Under the pieces are notes generated by a model. The model ran no database searches and was not told the origin of the DNA. It saw only the letters and a program-made list of their open reading frames with translations. This document shows positions 1-7,582 of a stretch of 10,056 nucleotides of DNA, piece by piece; the stretch's first letter is position 1; the number at the start of each line of letters is the position of its first letter. A program made the position numbers and the translations under genes. The stretch is from an uncultured Oscillospiraceae bacterium (GTDB lineage Bacteria > Bacillota > Clostridia > Oscillospirales > Ruminococcaceae): positions 1 to 10,056 of the forward strand of contig CAKSKU010000033.1 of assembly GCA_934465295.1 (NCBI GenBank), written 5' to 3'.

Positions 1-698
1 GCCATCGTTCCAACCACATAAACCGGGATATTGATACGTTCTGCTGCCTTTAGCTTTTCCAGAAAGCCACCTGTTCTTCCGCTTTGCTTCGTCACAAGAC
101 ACTGAATGTCATATTGCCGCAGCATGGCTTCATTCATCTGCTCGGTAAATGGTCCCTGCAGCGCCAGAATCTGCTTTCCGGCAATTCCCTGCTCCATACA
201 AAGCTGAATGCTCTCGATACCCGGAAGCACCCTGACATAGAGACGCTCCTTCAACTTCTCATGCGCGCAGTACCGGAACAGATCCTTGCTTCCTGTCGTA
301 AGAAGAATATTGCCCACGGTCTGGCACAAAGCTTCCGCACAGGCTTCGTGATCTTCAAAATAGCGGACGCCTTCGATTCTTCCTTCCTCCCGCTCTCTTT
401 TTAACCGCAGATAAGGAATGGACAGATCTTTCATCGCCGCTTTGATATTCTGCGTTACCACCGTGGCATACGGGTGGGTCGCATCTACCACAGCAAGGAA
501 ATTTCCTTTTTCAACAAAATGCCGGATTTCTTCCTGATCCATTCTGCCCCGGTGGATGCTCACAAGAGGATTCTCCTTTAACACGATTTCTCCATATTCC
601 GTTGCCACACACACGGTATGCGCGATTCCGGCATCTGTCAGAGCTTCAGATAAGGCTCTTCCCTCCGTTGTCCCTGCAAAGATTAGTATTTCTTTCAA
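1..698 (-). CDS. cbiJ: Cobalt-precorrin-6A reductase (CbiJ/CobK family), 3' end outside window
   Basis: Likely reduces cobalt-precorrin-6A to 6B with a nicotinamide cofactor in the cytoplasm. My translation gives 232 complete residues and stays open at base 1. The family usually runs about 250 residues, so roughly the last 20-25 are missing. Seen in order: an N-terminal nucleotide-binding motif FAGTTEGR (residues 7-14), DATHPYA (72-78), LRLKRE (97-102), LLTTGSKDL (132-140), RVLPG (156-160), LALQGPF (178-184), and a VTKQSG...GGF segment (202-212), all typical of CobK/CbiJ. The start must be TTG at 698-696. An in-frame TGA sits at 722-720, no ATG or GTG lies between, and a GGGGG-containing weak ribosome site ends 7 bases upstream. 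The gene begins 53 bases inside the end of cbiH, suggesting translational coupling. Family assignment is firm; the symbol (cbiJ or cobK) is convention, chosen because the neighbours are cbi-type. Confidence 0.93.
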   Translation of the reverse strand, partial: MKEILIFAGTTEGRALSEALTDAGIAHTVCVATEYGEIVLKENPLVSIHRGRMDQEEIRHFVEKGNFLAVVDATHPYATVVTQNIKAAMKDLSIPYLRLKREREEGRIEGVRYFEDHEACAEALCQTVGNILLTTGSKDLFRYCAHEKLKERLYVRVLPGIESIQLCMEQGIAGKQILALQGPFTEQMNEAMLRQYDIQCLVTKQSGRTGGFLEKLKAAERINIPVYVVGTM

Positions 699-1425
699 CT
701 TGATACCCCCGCTTCGTAATCAGTTTTCCATTGATGATTTCCGATCCTGCATTTCCGATAAACACGGTTGTGAACATGTTCACCTGCGTATCCCGCAGCT
801 CCTTTAACGTACAGACAACCGCTTTCGTTCCTTCCCTGCCGATATTCTCCACATAACCGCAGGCGCGGTCCTCTTCCAGTATTTCCAAAAGTATATCACA
901 GGCCCGTTTCAGATAATCCTTCCGTTTATGACTGGACGGATTATAAATGGCAATGGCAAAATCCCCCATGGCTGCTGCCCGGAGCCTTTTTTCAATCTTA
1001 TCCCACGGCGTCAACAGGTCACTTAAACTGATGACACAAAAATCGTGGTTGAGTGGTGCTCCCAGCACCGCTGCCCCACTGCAGGCTGCTGTAATTCCCG
1101 GAACTACAATAAGCTCCATGTCCTCATAACCTTTACCAATCTCATACATTAAGGAAGCGAGCCCATAGACACCGGCATCCCCGCTGCAGATCAATGCCAC
1201 CTGCTTTCCTTCAGCCGCCTTTTCAAAGCACATCCGGCAGCGTTCTTCCTCCTGCCGCATCGGTGTTGACAGCAGCTCCTTTTCCCTGAACCGTCCACCA
1301 AGCAGATTGATATAAACCGGATAGCCGACAATGACATCAGCTTCCTCCAGCGCCTTAAGAGCCTCTCCTGTCATCATTTCTTCTTTTCCCGGGCCCATTC
1401 CTACGATATAAATTCTATTTTTCAT
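646..1425 (-). CDS. cbiH: Cobalt-precorrin-3 C17-methyltransferase (CbiH/CobJ)
   Basis: S-adenosylmethionine-dependent enzyme that methylates C-17 and contracts the ring, giving cobalt-precorrin-4. The 259-residue protein shows the tetrapyrrole methylase pattern: GMGPG (residues 9-13), SGDAGVYG (81-88), VPGITA (108-113), then the CbiH/CobJ-type segments NHDF (126-129) and YNPSSHKRKDYL (161-172). It is a stand-alone methylase, not fused to CbiG or CbiJ as in some organisms. The start is slightly ambiguous. ATG at 1425 gives the expected MKNRIYIVGMG beginning, but a TTG directly before it (1428) is better spaced (8 bases) from the upstream GGAG; ATG is 11 bases away. Either way the gene overlaps the end of cbiG by 11-14 bases and its own end overlaps the cbiJ start by 53 bases. 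Confidence 0.95.
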   Translation of the reverse strand: MKNRIYIVGMGPGKEEMMTGEALKALEEADVIVGYPVYINLLGGRFREKELLSTPMRQEEERCRMCFEKAAEGKQVALICSGDAGVYGLASLMYEIGKGYEDMELIVVPGITAACSGAAVLGAPLNHDFCVISLSDLLTPWDKIEKRLRAAAMGDFAIAIYNPSSHKRKDYLKRACDILLEILEEDRACGYVENIGREGTKAVVCTLKELRDTQVNMFTTVFIGNAGSEIINGKLITKRGYQVERNTNLCRDNGGKSLI

Positions 1426-2722
1426 CAAAAGACACGCTCCATCTTCGTTTTACAATCGCTGCTGTAATTCCATCCTCTGCCTGCTTTCCCGTGATGAGTA
1501 TTCCATCCGGACCGATAAACCGTAAGGCTGCCCGTTCACAGACATTATCAACACCCACCTGACTTTTCACGAACTCCGATGCATGGAAGGTTCCTTCCAC
1601 CTGCTGTAGTTCTTCCGCGGAATAGGTGACAAAGGGAATGCCATAATGGCTGCTCATCCAAAGAATTCCTTCCTCGTCCTTTTTCCGGTCAATCGAGACA
1701 AACGCTGCCACCTGCTCCATGGAAATGCCGCTTTCCTTAAGAACTCTGTGCACAAAATGGTCAATCTGCTCTGCCGCCTTCCCCCTCTTACAGCCGATTC
1801 CGATGACATACTCCTTCGGACGCAGGGTAAGAAGACGTCCCTGCCCATAGGAAGCCGGGGCAACTAAAATATCGACAGGAGACTCTGTAACACTAGGAAT
1901 TCCGGCAGACGATTCTGAAAAGACAACCGGAGCATCTGTAATCGATTCTACTGACACAACCGGAACATCTTCAGTTGATTCTGCCGACACAGCCGGAACA
2001 TCTTCTGAAACTTCTGTCGGCATAACCGGGACATCTGTATGTAATTCTGCCGAACAGGGAACAATCCGGATCCCTTCCGGAACATTACCTTCTCTCGGAA
2101 CCTTTCTTCCTCCCGTGCTCCCCGCTTCTCCTTCTTGCAAATGCCCTTCTTCCACTGCCATCGTCACTTCTTCTCCTGCCAGAATGCGGGAAGACACCTT
2201 GGCAATGCCATCCTTATTTACGATGTGCAGTGCATTCCGTCTGGCAAACAAATCGACCGCAAAGCAGTGATTCAAGTCGGTTGCCGTTGTAATGACCGGG
2301 GTACTTCCCATGCGCTCTGCAAGGGAAACCGCCAGTTCGTTGGCTCCTCCCACATGCCCTGACAGAACGGGAATCACAAAGCATCCCTGTTCATCCATTA
2401 CAAGCACCGGCACATCATTTAATTTATCCGTAAGAAACGGAGCGATGGCCCGGACCGCTATTCCACAGGCTCCGATAAAAAGAAGGCTTCTGCGCTTCTT
2501 CATCTGCTCACCGGTCCATTCCGTAAGTGGCTGTTCCACATAAGAGAGTCCGCTTTCTACAAGGTCCTTTTCTGTAAGTTTTCTTTCTGTCAAACTCTTT
2601 TCCGCATGGGAACACTTCGTATAAAGGCAGAGATCCTCCTCTGTCTCCCCTGAAAATGCCTTTTTGATTTTTAAGGACAGTTCGATTCCTTTTAGCGTAA
2701 AGCTGATAATACTTACCTTCAT
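1415..2722 (-). CDS. cbiG: Cobalt-precorrin-5A hydrolase (CbiG) with repeat-bearing linker
   Basis: Opens the delta-lactone of cobalt-precorrin-5A and releases the two-carbon fragment, giving 5B. At 435 residues it is clearly longer than the roughly 330-360 usual for CbiG. The N-terminal and central parts carry GACGIAVRAIAPFL (residues 84-97), a VLSGHVGGANELA segment (119-131) and TATDLN (146-151), as in CbiG. The C-terminal domain starts near residue 305 with YVIGIGCKRG and ends with KQAEDGITAAIVKRR. Between them, about residues 195-285, lies a low-complexity stretch rich in Glu, Ser, Val and Pro. It includes an 11-residue repeat of the type DVPVVSVESxx, encoded by 33-base tandem units. The start codon overlaps the cbiF stop as ATGA, with AAAGGA 9 bases upstream. 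The reading frame is intact through the repeats, so the gene looks functional. Confidence 0.95.
   Translation of the reverse strand: MKVSIISFTLKGIELSLKIKKAFSGETEEDLCLYTKCSHAEKSLTERKLTEKDLVESGLSYVEQPLTEWTGEQMKKRRSLLFIGACGIAVRAIAPFLTDKLNDVPVLVMDEQGCFVIPVLSGHVGGANELAVSLAERMGSTPVITTATDLNHCFAVDLFARRNALHIVNKDGIAKVSSRILAGEEVTMAVEEGHLQEGEAGSTGGRKVPREGNVPEGIRIVPCSAELHTDVPVMPTEVSEDVPAVSAESTEDVPVVSVESITDAPVVFSESSAGIPSVTESPVDILVAPASYGQGRLLTLRPKEYVIGIGCKRGKAAEQIDHFVHRVLKESGISMEQVAAFVSIDRKKDEEGILWMSSHYGIPFVTYSAEELQQVEGTFHASEFVKSQVGVDNVCERAALRFIGPDGILITGKQAEDGITAAIVKRRWSVSFDEK
1887..2051. repeat. 33-base tandem repeat inside cbiG
   Basis: Four aligned 33-base units can be laid out at 1920-1952, 1953-1985, 1986-2018 and 2019-2051. 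Each contains a core close to ACCGGAACATCT followed by a variable part ending near GATTCTGCC (plus strand). A fifth, degenerate unit occupies 1887-1919. Because 33 is a multiple of three, the array stays in frame and encodes 11-residue repeats (DVPAVSAESTE, DVPVVSVESIT, DAPVVFSESSA and relatives). It lies in the linker between the two CbiG domains. Confidence 0.88.
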
Positions 2723-3486
2723 TCTTGTGTTTCCTTTGCTTTCCGGAATTCCGTCGAAAAATCCGGCGCATAGAGTCTGGACTTCCGGTAATGCTGATGC
2801 GCGATTGCATCCCCGACAAGCACCAGTGCTGTCTTATAGATTCTATGCTCCTTTGCAACAGCCGGTAAGGTTTCCACCGTACAGACATAAGCCTGCTCTT
2901 CCGGCCAGGTTGCCTTATAGACAAGAGCTGCCGGTGTCTCTCTCCGGTATCCGCCTTTTATCAATCGCCTGCTTAGTTCTTCCAGCATTCCGGCACTTAA
3001 GTAAATCGCCATGGAGGCCTGATGCGTGGCAAGCCCTTCGATCTGTTCCTTTTCCGGCACGCCTGTCCTTCCTTCCATCCGGGTAATAATCAGTGTCTGG
3101 GAAATATCCGGCAGGGTATATTCGAGATTCAACGATGCTGCCGCTCCGAAGCAGGCACTTACGCCCGGACAGCTCTCATAGGCAATTCCCTTTTCCTCCA
3201 GTGCATCCATCTGTTCACGCACCGCCCCGTAAATACTGGGATCCCCGGTATGCAGCCGCACAATCACTTTTCCATCTTTTTCTGCTTCTTCCATGATCGC
3301 AAGGACCTCCGGAAGCGTCAGCCTGGCACTGTTATGGATTTCACAATCCTTTTTTGCATATTGTAAAAGCTCCGGATTCACAAGAGAACCTGCATAGATA
3401 ATCACATCTGCTTTTTCCAAAAGATGCATGCCCCGTACCGTAATTAAATCCGCTGCTCCTGTTCCTGCTCCAACAAAGTAAACCAT
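2719..3486 (-). CDS. cbiF: Cobalt-precorrin-4 C11-methyltransferase (CbiF/CobM)
   Basis: S-adenosylmethionine-dependent methylation of C-11, turning cobalt-precorrin-4 into 5A, the substrate of the CbiG encoded next. The 255 residues are the normal length. Seen: the N-terminal glycine loop GAGTGAADLIT (6-16, with Thr where many family members have Pro), RLHTGDPSIYGA (77-88), PGVSA (107-111) and TRMEGRTGVPE (135-145), the last typical of CbiF/CobM. The ATG start has GGGAG 7 bases upstream and lies 43 bases inside the end of cbiD. The stop overlaps the cbiG start (ATGA). These overlaps place it firmly in one translationally coupled run cbiD-cbiF-cbiG-cbiH-cbiJ. Confidence 0.96.
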   Translation of the reverse strand: MVYFVGAGTGAADLITVRGMHLLEKADVIIYAGSLVNPELLQYAKKDCEIHNSARLTLPEVLAIMEEAEKDGKVIVRLHTGDPSIYGAVREQMDALEEKGIAYESCPGVSACFGAAASLNLEYTLPDISQTLIITRMEGRTGVPEKEQIEGLATHQASMAIYLSAGMLEELSRRLIKGGYRRETPAALVYKATWPEEQAYVCTVETLPAVAKEHRIYKTALVLVGDAIAHQHYRKSRLYAPDFSTEFRKAKETQE

Positions 3487-4586
3487 TCTTTCACTCCCTC
3501 ACTCTTTGCCAGTTCCCCAAATTCGTTCGCGTACATGAGGCATTCGACCTGCATCTTTCCCCCGGCACGCTTATTCAGATAATAAAAAATCCGCTCCATC
3601 GCTGCCTCCATGACCGGTGCTCTTTTGCCGCATGAATCGAGGATTCTTACAGCTTCTTCGGTTGTGACACAGGCTAAAATCTGCTGTGCCACCGGAAGCT
3701 CTACGCCAATCTTTACCACAAAAGAAGTCAACAGCTCCATCCGGCAGTCCCCTTCCCTGGAATGGGTGTTCATGATGCCGCCCGCTACCTTAATCAGCTT
3801 TCCGATATGGCCGGTTAAAAGCATCCTCTGAAAGCCAAGCTCTACCGCTATGTCAATCGTCTGCCCGATAAAGTTACTGCATTTTACACTCCGGTTAAGG
3901 TCATAGTGATAGACCTTTTTCATATAGTCCAGTCCATAATTTCCGGGAGAAACCGCCACGTAATCATACCCTTCTGCCCTCCGCTGGTTGAGTTCTACAC
4001 GGATGGTATCCAATATTGCCTGATTGCTCATCGGCTCTACAATTCCGCTGGTTCCCAGAATGGAAATGCCGCCGACAATGCCAAGGCGTGGATTAAAGGT
4101 CTGCTGTGCAAGCTCCTCTCCTCCCGGCACGGAAATCTCGACCTGCAGGATTCCCTGATAATCCAAAAGGTGGCATACCTCCAGTACTTCCTTCGTAATC
4201 ATTTCCCGCGGCACATGATTGATTGCCGCATTTCCTACCGGCTGGTCGAGTCCCGGCTTTGTCACTCTCCCGACGCCCGTTCCACCGTCAATGAAAACCT
4301 CTGCCTGTGTCCCTTTTTCACCGGAATCCGGTTGATTTTCCGAAAGCGTTACCCTGGCAACAATCCAGGAACCGGTTGTGACATCGGGATCGTCCCCGCC
4401 ATCCTTTATGACCGCACAAGTAACGGTGCGCTCTTTCCTCTGAATATCGGTAATCTGCGCGGTGTAAGGAATTCCCTTGGGCGTTTCGATCGTGATTTCT
4501 GTTTTTTCCATTCCGGAAAGAAGCATGTAGGCAGCCGCCTTGGCAGCGGCTGCGGCACAGCTTCCTGTCGTAAAACCGTATCTCAT
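3444..4586 (-). CDS. cbiD: Cobalt-precorrin-5B C1-methyltransferase (CbiD)
   Basis: Methylates C-1 of cobalt-precorrin-5B, giving 6A; CbiD is unrelated in sequence to the CbiF/CbiH methylase family. The 380-residue protein opens with the family signature RYGFTTGSCAAAAAKAA (residues 2-18). It also shows DGGDDPDVTTG (62-72), an FIDGGTGVGRVTKPGL segment near residue 100, and GTSGIVEPMS in the middle. Length fits the family. The ATG at 4586 has AAGGA 7 bases upstream. A 108-base gap separates it from cbiC, unusually wide for this cluster, while its 3' end overlaps cbiF by 43 bases. The C-terminal tail is Glu/Gln-rich (LLEQEQEQRI). Confidence 0.96.
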   Translation of the reverse strand: MRYGFTTGSCAAAAAKAAAYMLLSGMEKTEITIETPKGIPYTAQITDIQRKERTVTCAVIKDGGDDPDVTTGSWIVARVTLSENQPDSGEKGTQAEVFIDGGTGVGRVTKPGLDQPVGNAAINHVPREMITKEVLEVCHLLDYQGILQVEISVPGGEELAQQTFNPRLGIVGGISILGTSGIVEPMSNQAILDTIRVELNQRRAEGYDYVAVSPGNYGLDYMKKVYHYDLNRSVKCSNFIGQTIDIAVELGFQRMLLTGHIGKLIKVAGGIMNTHSREGDCRMELLTSFVVKIGVELPVAQQILACVTTEEAVRILDSCGKRAPVMEAAMERIFYYLNKRAGGKMQVECLMYANEFGELAKSEGVKEWFTLLEQEQEQRI

Positions 4587-4694
4587 CTCTTTGTCCTTAA
4601 TCTATTATCTATACCTTGGTTTGTTTCTGTCATCTGTCAACCATATTTCAACCGGTATGAATCCTTTATTAAAGTAACAATTCAGCCAATCCTT
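4587..4694 (-). other. cbiC-cbiD spacer, no gene; weak promoter-like boxes
   Basis: This 108-base gap holds no credible ORF and no terminator. On the minus strand there is an ATGACA (4633-4628) and, 18 bases on, a GATAAT (4609-4604), each one mismatch from the -35 and -10 consensus. A start point near 4597 would fall within the cbiD ribosome-binding site, so use as a promoter is doubtful. A perfect TTGACA (4640-4635) has only a poor -10 partner. Read-through from cbiC is the simpler view. Confidence 0.3.
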
Positions 4695-5333
4695 TCATGA
4701 TCTGTTTCGTGTGAGTTCATAGATCAATGCGTTGCAGATTGCTGCGGCTACATTGCTGCCGCCCTTTCTGCCCCGGTTAATAATAAAAGGAACATCGGTC
4801 TGCCAAATGAGCTCCTTGGCCGCTTCCACATTCACGAATCCGACCGGAACACCGATCACAAACGCCGGACGCCAGTCACTGCCCTGCATCATTTCATAGA
4901 TCTGAATGAGCGCTGTCGGTGCATTTCCTACGGCAAAGATCACCGGCTTTTGAATCCTGGCTGCCATTTCCATGCTGACAGCCGCCCGCGTCGTTCCGCG
5001 CTCTTTGGCAAGCTTTGCGACGGTTTCATCTGCCATATAGCAATGTACCTCTCCCCCCAGCCCGGCCAGCGACCTCTTATTAATTCCGGAGAGCGCCATA
5101 TTCGTATCCGTTACAATATCGGCTCCTTTCTTCAGAAGCTCCTTGGCAATCCCTACTGCTCCCTCCGAAAAGGTCAGGGTATCCGTATATTCAAAGTCTG
5201 CGGTCGTATGAATGACTCTTTTCGTAATCATTTCCTGCTCTTTGGGCAGCACAATTCCGCGCTTCTTAAGCTCCCCATCGATGATCTCAAAGCTTCTTTG
5301 TTCAATCTGTTCCGGTAATAAATGTTCAATCAC
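4695..5333 (-). CDS. cbiC: Cobalt-precorrin-8 methylmutase (CbiC)
   Basis: Moves the methyl group from C-11 to C-12 to give cobyrinic acid, closing the ring part of the pathway. The protein has RVIHTTAD (residues 39-46, counted from the chosen start), whose His (H42) matches the catalytic His of the CbiC/CobH family. It also has TDTNMALSGIN, GNAPTAL and PAFVIGVPVGFVNVEAAKE. I chose the GTG at 5333 (212 residues). It overlaps the cobD stop as GTGA, and AAAGGAG ends 11 bases upstream. A GTG at 5345 would add four residues, but the AAAGGAG runs directly into it, leaving no spacer. The gene ends 108 bases before cbiD. Confidence 0.94.
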   Translation of the reverse strand: MIEHLLPEQIEQRSFEIIDGELKKRGIVLPKEQEMITKRVIHTTADFEYTDTLTFSEGAVGIAKELLKKGADIVTDTNMALSGINKRSLAGLGGEVHCYMADETVAKLAKERGTTRAAVSMEMAARIQKPVIFAVGNAPTALIQIYEMMQGSDWRPAFVIGVPVGFVNVEAAKELIWQTDVPFIINRGRKGGSNVAAAICNALIYELTRNRS

Positions 5334-6379
5334 GGTTTTAAACACTCCTTTATTGCTTCCAGTAATTGCAGATTTTCTTCATGACGCTTCACGGCAATGC
5401 GATAATACCCCTGGGACAGTCCTTCAAAATTCGAGCAGTCACGGATCAGAATTCCCCACCGCAGCAATTTCTCATACAGATTTTCCTCACAGTAAAACAA
5501 AAGAAAGTCCGCTTCTCCTTGCAATATCCGGATCCCCATTTGTTGTAGTTCCTCTGTAAGAAACTGCCGCTCCTTTTTCACATATCGGACGGTCTCTGTA
5601 AGGTAAGCTTCGTTTTCCGAAGAAAGGCATGCCTGTCCTGCCTTCTGGGCAAAAACCGACAGATTCCACTCCGGAAGCTGCTCCCGGATTCTTATAAGTA
5701 GCTCTTCTGTGCTGCCAGCCAGATAGCCAAGCCGTACTCCCGGAATAGCGAAACTTTTCGTAAAGGCCCGCAGCAAAAGCAGCCGGTCCTCTTTCCCGAT
5801 TTCAGAAAGCATGGTATCCTGCCCTTCACAGAATTCGATAAAGCATTCATCCAGTAACAGAAAGGTATTGGTTTTCCTGCATTTTTCCAAAAGCTGTTTC
5901 AGATACTCCTTCGAAGTAAGCACTCCGGTCGGATTGTTGGGATTTGCCAGAATAAGAAGCTCCGGTCTTTCCTGTTCCAAAACAGTAAATAATTCCTCTG
6001 TTAATAAAAACCCGTTCTCTTCCTTTAGCATAAGTGGAATCACTTTGCTTCCTGTTGCTTTCGCCGCATGCTGATAGCCATAAAAGGAAGGAGAAGGGAT
6101 CATGATTTTCGTTGGATGCAGGGCATGCACAACCGCCATCAGAAGCTCCGAAGCTCCGTTTCCGAAAAGCAGCTTCTCTTCCGGAACAGCAAGCTTCTCT
6201 GCAAGGCTTTCCTTCAGTGCCAACGCCTCCATATCCGGATATTCCTGCACGCTGCAGACTGCTTCATGCAACGCTGCTTCGACTCCGTCCGGCATTCCAA
6301 GCGGATTTACATTGACCGAGAAATCAAGCCGGACCTGATTCCGGTAGATATCTCCACCGTGTATTGCTTTGTTTTTCAT
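5330..6379 (-). CDS. cobD: Threonine-phosphate decarboxylase (CobD)
   Basis: PLP enzyme that decarboxylates L-threonine O-3-phosphate to (R)-1-amino-2-propanol O-2-phosphate, the linker used by CbiB next door. The 349 residues show the aminotransferase fold-type I pattern: NPNNPTG (146-152), LDECFIEF (176-183, Asp177 facing the PLP ring nitrogen by family analogy), and TKSFAIPGVRLGY (207-219) with the likely Schiff-base Lys208. CobD resembles HisC, but the N-terminal HGGD, the SNFEGL segment and the location beside cbiB favour CobD. The frame is open back to 6445. ATG at 6379 is chosen because it gives the family beginning MKNKAIHGGD, has AAAGGAG and a second GGAG upstream, and avoids a long overlap with cbiB. 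Its stop overlaps the cbiC start by 4 bases. Confidence 0.94.
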   Translation of the reverse strand: MKNKAIHGGDIYRNQVRLDFSVNVNPLGMPDGVEAALHEAVCSVQEYPDMEALALKESLAEKLAVPEEKLLFGNGASELLMAVVHALHPTKIMIPSPSFYGYQHAAKATGSKVIPLMLKEENGFLLTEELFTVLEQERPELLILANPNNPTGVLTSKEYLKQLLEKCRKTNTFLLLDECFIEFCEGQDTMLSEIGKEDRLLLLRAFTKSFAIPGVRLGYLAGSTEELLIRIREQLPEWNLSVFAQKAGQACLSSENEAYLTETVRYVKKERQFLTEELQQMGIRILQGEADFLLFYCEENLYEKLLRWGILIRDCSNFEGLSQGYYRIAVKRHEENLQLLEAIKECLKP

Positions 6380-6399
6380 CGTGTTTCTCCGGCTCCTTT

Positions 6400-7392
6400 C
6401 TAGCTTATCCAAAGTAGAAATGCAATTCCCATCATCCCTATACACAAAAGCTCACAAAGCCATGCGGTAAGATACATAAGTTGATTGATCCGTTTGATAT
6501 CCTCGAATTCCACCTTCCGCACCTCATCTCCGATATAGGGTTTTTTCACCACTTTACCAAAATAACTGGCATCTCCGGCAAGCCGGATTCCAAGTGCTCC
6601 CGCGCATGCCGATTCTGTCTGTGCCGAATTCGGACTGGCATGGTTCCTACGATCCCTCCTGTGAATCTGAAACGCCCTTTTTCCGTCATATGCACTTCCA
6701 CCGACAAAAGCGGAAAGAATCATCAGATAAGCACTGATTCTGGCAGGAAAAAAATTCACCACATCATCCAGCTTCGCTGCCACTCTTCCAAAATAGAGAT
6801 AACGGTCATTCTTATAGCCAACCATGGAATCCATCGTATTTACAGCCTTATAAAAGAACCCCAGCACCGGGCCTCCCAATGCCAGATACAGCATCGGTGC
6901 AATCACCCCATCCGAGGTGTTCTCCGCTACCGTTTCAATCGCCGCCCTGGCGACTCCTGTCTCATCGAGTACGTCCGTATCTCTTCCGACAATCATGGAT
7001 ACCGCCTTTCTCGCTGCCGGAAGATCTCCCCTCTTTAAGCAGGCATAGACCTTCATGCTCTCAACCTTCAGGCATTTCGCTGCCAGAATCTGATAGGTCA
7101 TGATGGTTTCCAGCACCAAGCCTATGTAAGGATGCAGGGCATAACCGCCAAGCAAAAGAGCTGCGGTTACCACGGTTACACTAAGAAGTACCAGTACAAC
7201 CAGCACAATTCCTCTATGAAATTCTCTACGATCATTTCTTTTACTTTCTTCCGGATTCCCCAGCAGTTTCCGGTCAAGTGCCGCGATCAGATTGCCGATC
7301 AGCCGGATCGGATGCGGCAGCCAGTAGGGATCCCCCAGCAGAAGATCCAGAAGGAAACCCAGAAAGAACGCTGTCATATGATATTTCAGCAT
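6400..7392 (-). CDS. cbiB: Adenosylcobinamide-phosphate synthase (CbiB), membrane protein
   Basis: Joins adenosylcobyric acid to aminopropanol (phosphate), giving adenosylcobinamide (phosphate). The 330-residue protein has hydrophobic segments near residues 7-19, 62-82, 168-181, 220-232 and 308-328, as expected for an inner-membrane protein. Conserved CbiB blocks are LGDP (19-22), GRDTDVLDETGVARAAIETVAENTSDGVIAP (starting at 136), YKAVNTMDSMVGYKN (181-195) and NHASPNSAQTESACAGAL (250-267). The ATG at 7392 has GGGGAG 6 bases upstream. It is the first gene after the 190-base non-coding spacer, and cobD follows after 20 bases. The length is normal and no defect is visible. Confidence 0.96.
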   Translation of the reverse strand: MLKYHMTAFFLGFLLDLLLGDPYWLPHPIRLIGNLIAALDRKLLGNPEESKRNDRREFHRGIVLVVLVLLSVTVVTAALLLGGYALHPYIGLVLETIMTYQILAAKCLKVESMKVYACLKRGDLPAARKAVSMIVGRDTDVLDETGVARAAIETVAENTSDGVIAPMLYLALGGPVLGFFYKAVNTMDSMVGYKNDRYLYFGRVAAKLDDVVNFFPARISAYLMILSAFVGGSAYDGKRAFQIHRRDRRNHASPNSAQTESACAGALGIRLAGDASYFGKVVKKPYIGDEVRKVEFEDIKRINQLMYLTAWLCELLCIGMMGIAFLLWIS

Positions 7393-7418
7393 GGTATTCT
7401 CCCCATATGATATATTCG

Positions 7419-7424
7419 ATCATA
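7419..7424 (-). promoter_or_regulatory. Possible -10 box upstream of cbiB
   Basis: The minus strand reads TATGAT here, one mismatch from TATAAT and 27-32 bases before the cbiB ATG. The region 16-18 bases further upstream has no good -35 match. A 6-base inverted repeat (7406-7411 and 7419-7424) overlaps it. This is only a weak candidate for re-initiation after the spacer. Confidence 0.22.
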
Positions 7425-7454
7425 CATAACTATTCAGTACCTTCACAGTTACAA

Positions 7455-7497
7455 TGCAAAATTCATTTAAGATCAGCTTCACCTATGGAATTTTGCA
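7455..7497. repeat. Perfect 10-base inverted repeat in the spacer
   Basis: TGCAAAATTC at 7455-7464 is the exact reverse complement of GAATTTTGCA at 7488-7497, with a 23-base loop. It could form a hairpin in the transcript or be a protein-binding site. No T-run follows on either strand, so it is not a standard terminator. Confidence 0.6.
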
Positions 7498-7545
7498 CTC
7501 TCAAATCATGTTCTTATGCCTTCAGCGGTAAATGCTTCAAGCTGT

Positions 7546-7582
7546 ACCGCATAATTACAATCATTCATTATGTCTATGCGGT
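7546..7582. repeat. Inverted repeat directly after the cobC stop
   Basis: ACCGCATA (7546-7553) pairs with TATGCGGT (7575-7582). An inner 5-base stem (with one G-U pair in the minus-strand RNA) is possible within the 21-base interval. The hairpin begins with the base after the cobC TAA. It lacks a following U-tract, so it may protect or help process the upstream transcript end rather than terminate. Confidence 0.45.

Larger units (their letters stand above)
7393..7582. other. Structured 190-base spacer between cobC and cbiB
   Basis: This is the only large gap in the window. It contains three inverted repeats (7427-7451, 7455-7497, 7546-7582) and is bracketed by a perfect 10-base direct repeat (7423-7432 and 7584-7593). 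No B12-riboswitch core, no U-tract terminator and no ORF with a ribosome site is seen. The layout could reflect a small non-autonomous mobile element, a structured leader or processing site before cbiB, or both. The function is not known. Confidence 0.6.

Noticed and set aside
2508..2924. 138-codon minus-strand frame across the cbiF-cbiG junction
   Set aside because: It is an out-of-frame shadow of the two genes; the proteins in the chosen frames have clear conserved motifs and a normal ATGA junction.
4604..4633. Firm internal promoter before cbiD
   Set aside because: The boxes are good matches (ATGACA, 18 bases, GATAAT), but the start point would fall within the cbiD ribosome-binding site, so it is kept only as a weak note.
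3906..4700. 264-codon open frame on the plus strand
   Set aside because: It is antisense to cbiD and the cbiC-cbiD spacer, has no recognised family motifs, and the minus-strand protein is unmistakable.
5330..6445. Longer cobD starting at 6445
   Set aside because: It would add 22 residues not expected in the family and overlap cbiB by 46 bases; ATG at 6379 has good ribosome sites and the conserved beginning.
7455..7497. Intrinsic terminator formed by the 10-base inverted repeat
   Set aside because: The stem is AT-rich with a 23-base loop and no following T-run on either strand.
7506..7568. 20-codon mini-ORF on the minus strand in the spacer
   Set aside because: It has no ribosome-binding site and no recognisable protein features, and it lies inside the inverted-repeat region.
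7393..7582. Cobalamin riboswitch before cbiB
   Set aside because: The length is suitable, but on the minus strand I see neither a B12-box-like core nor a GCCACTG-like motif, and no terminator or sequestering arm against the cbiB ribosome site.
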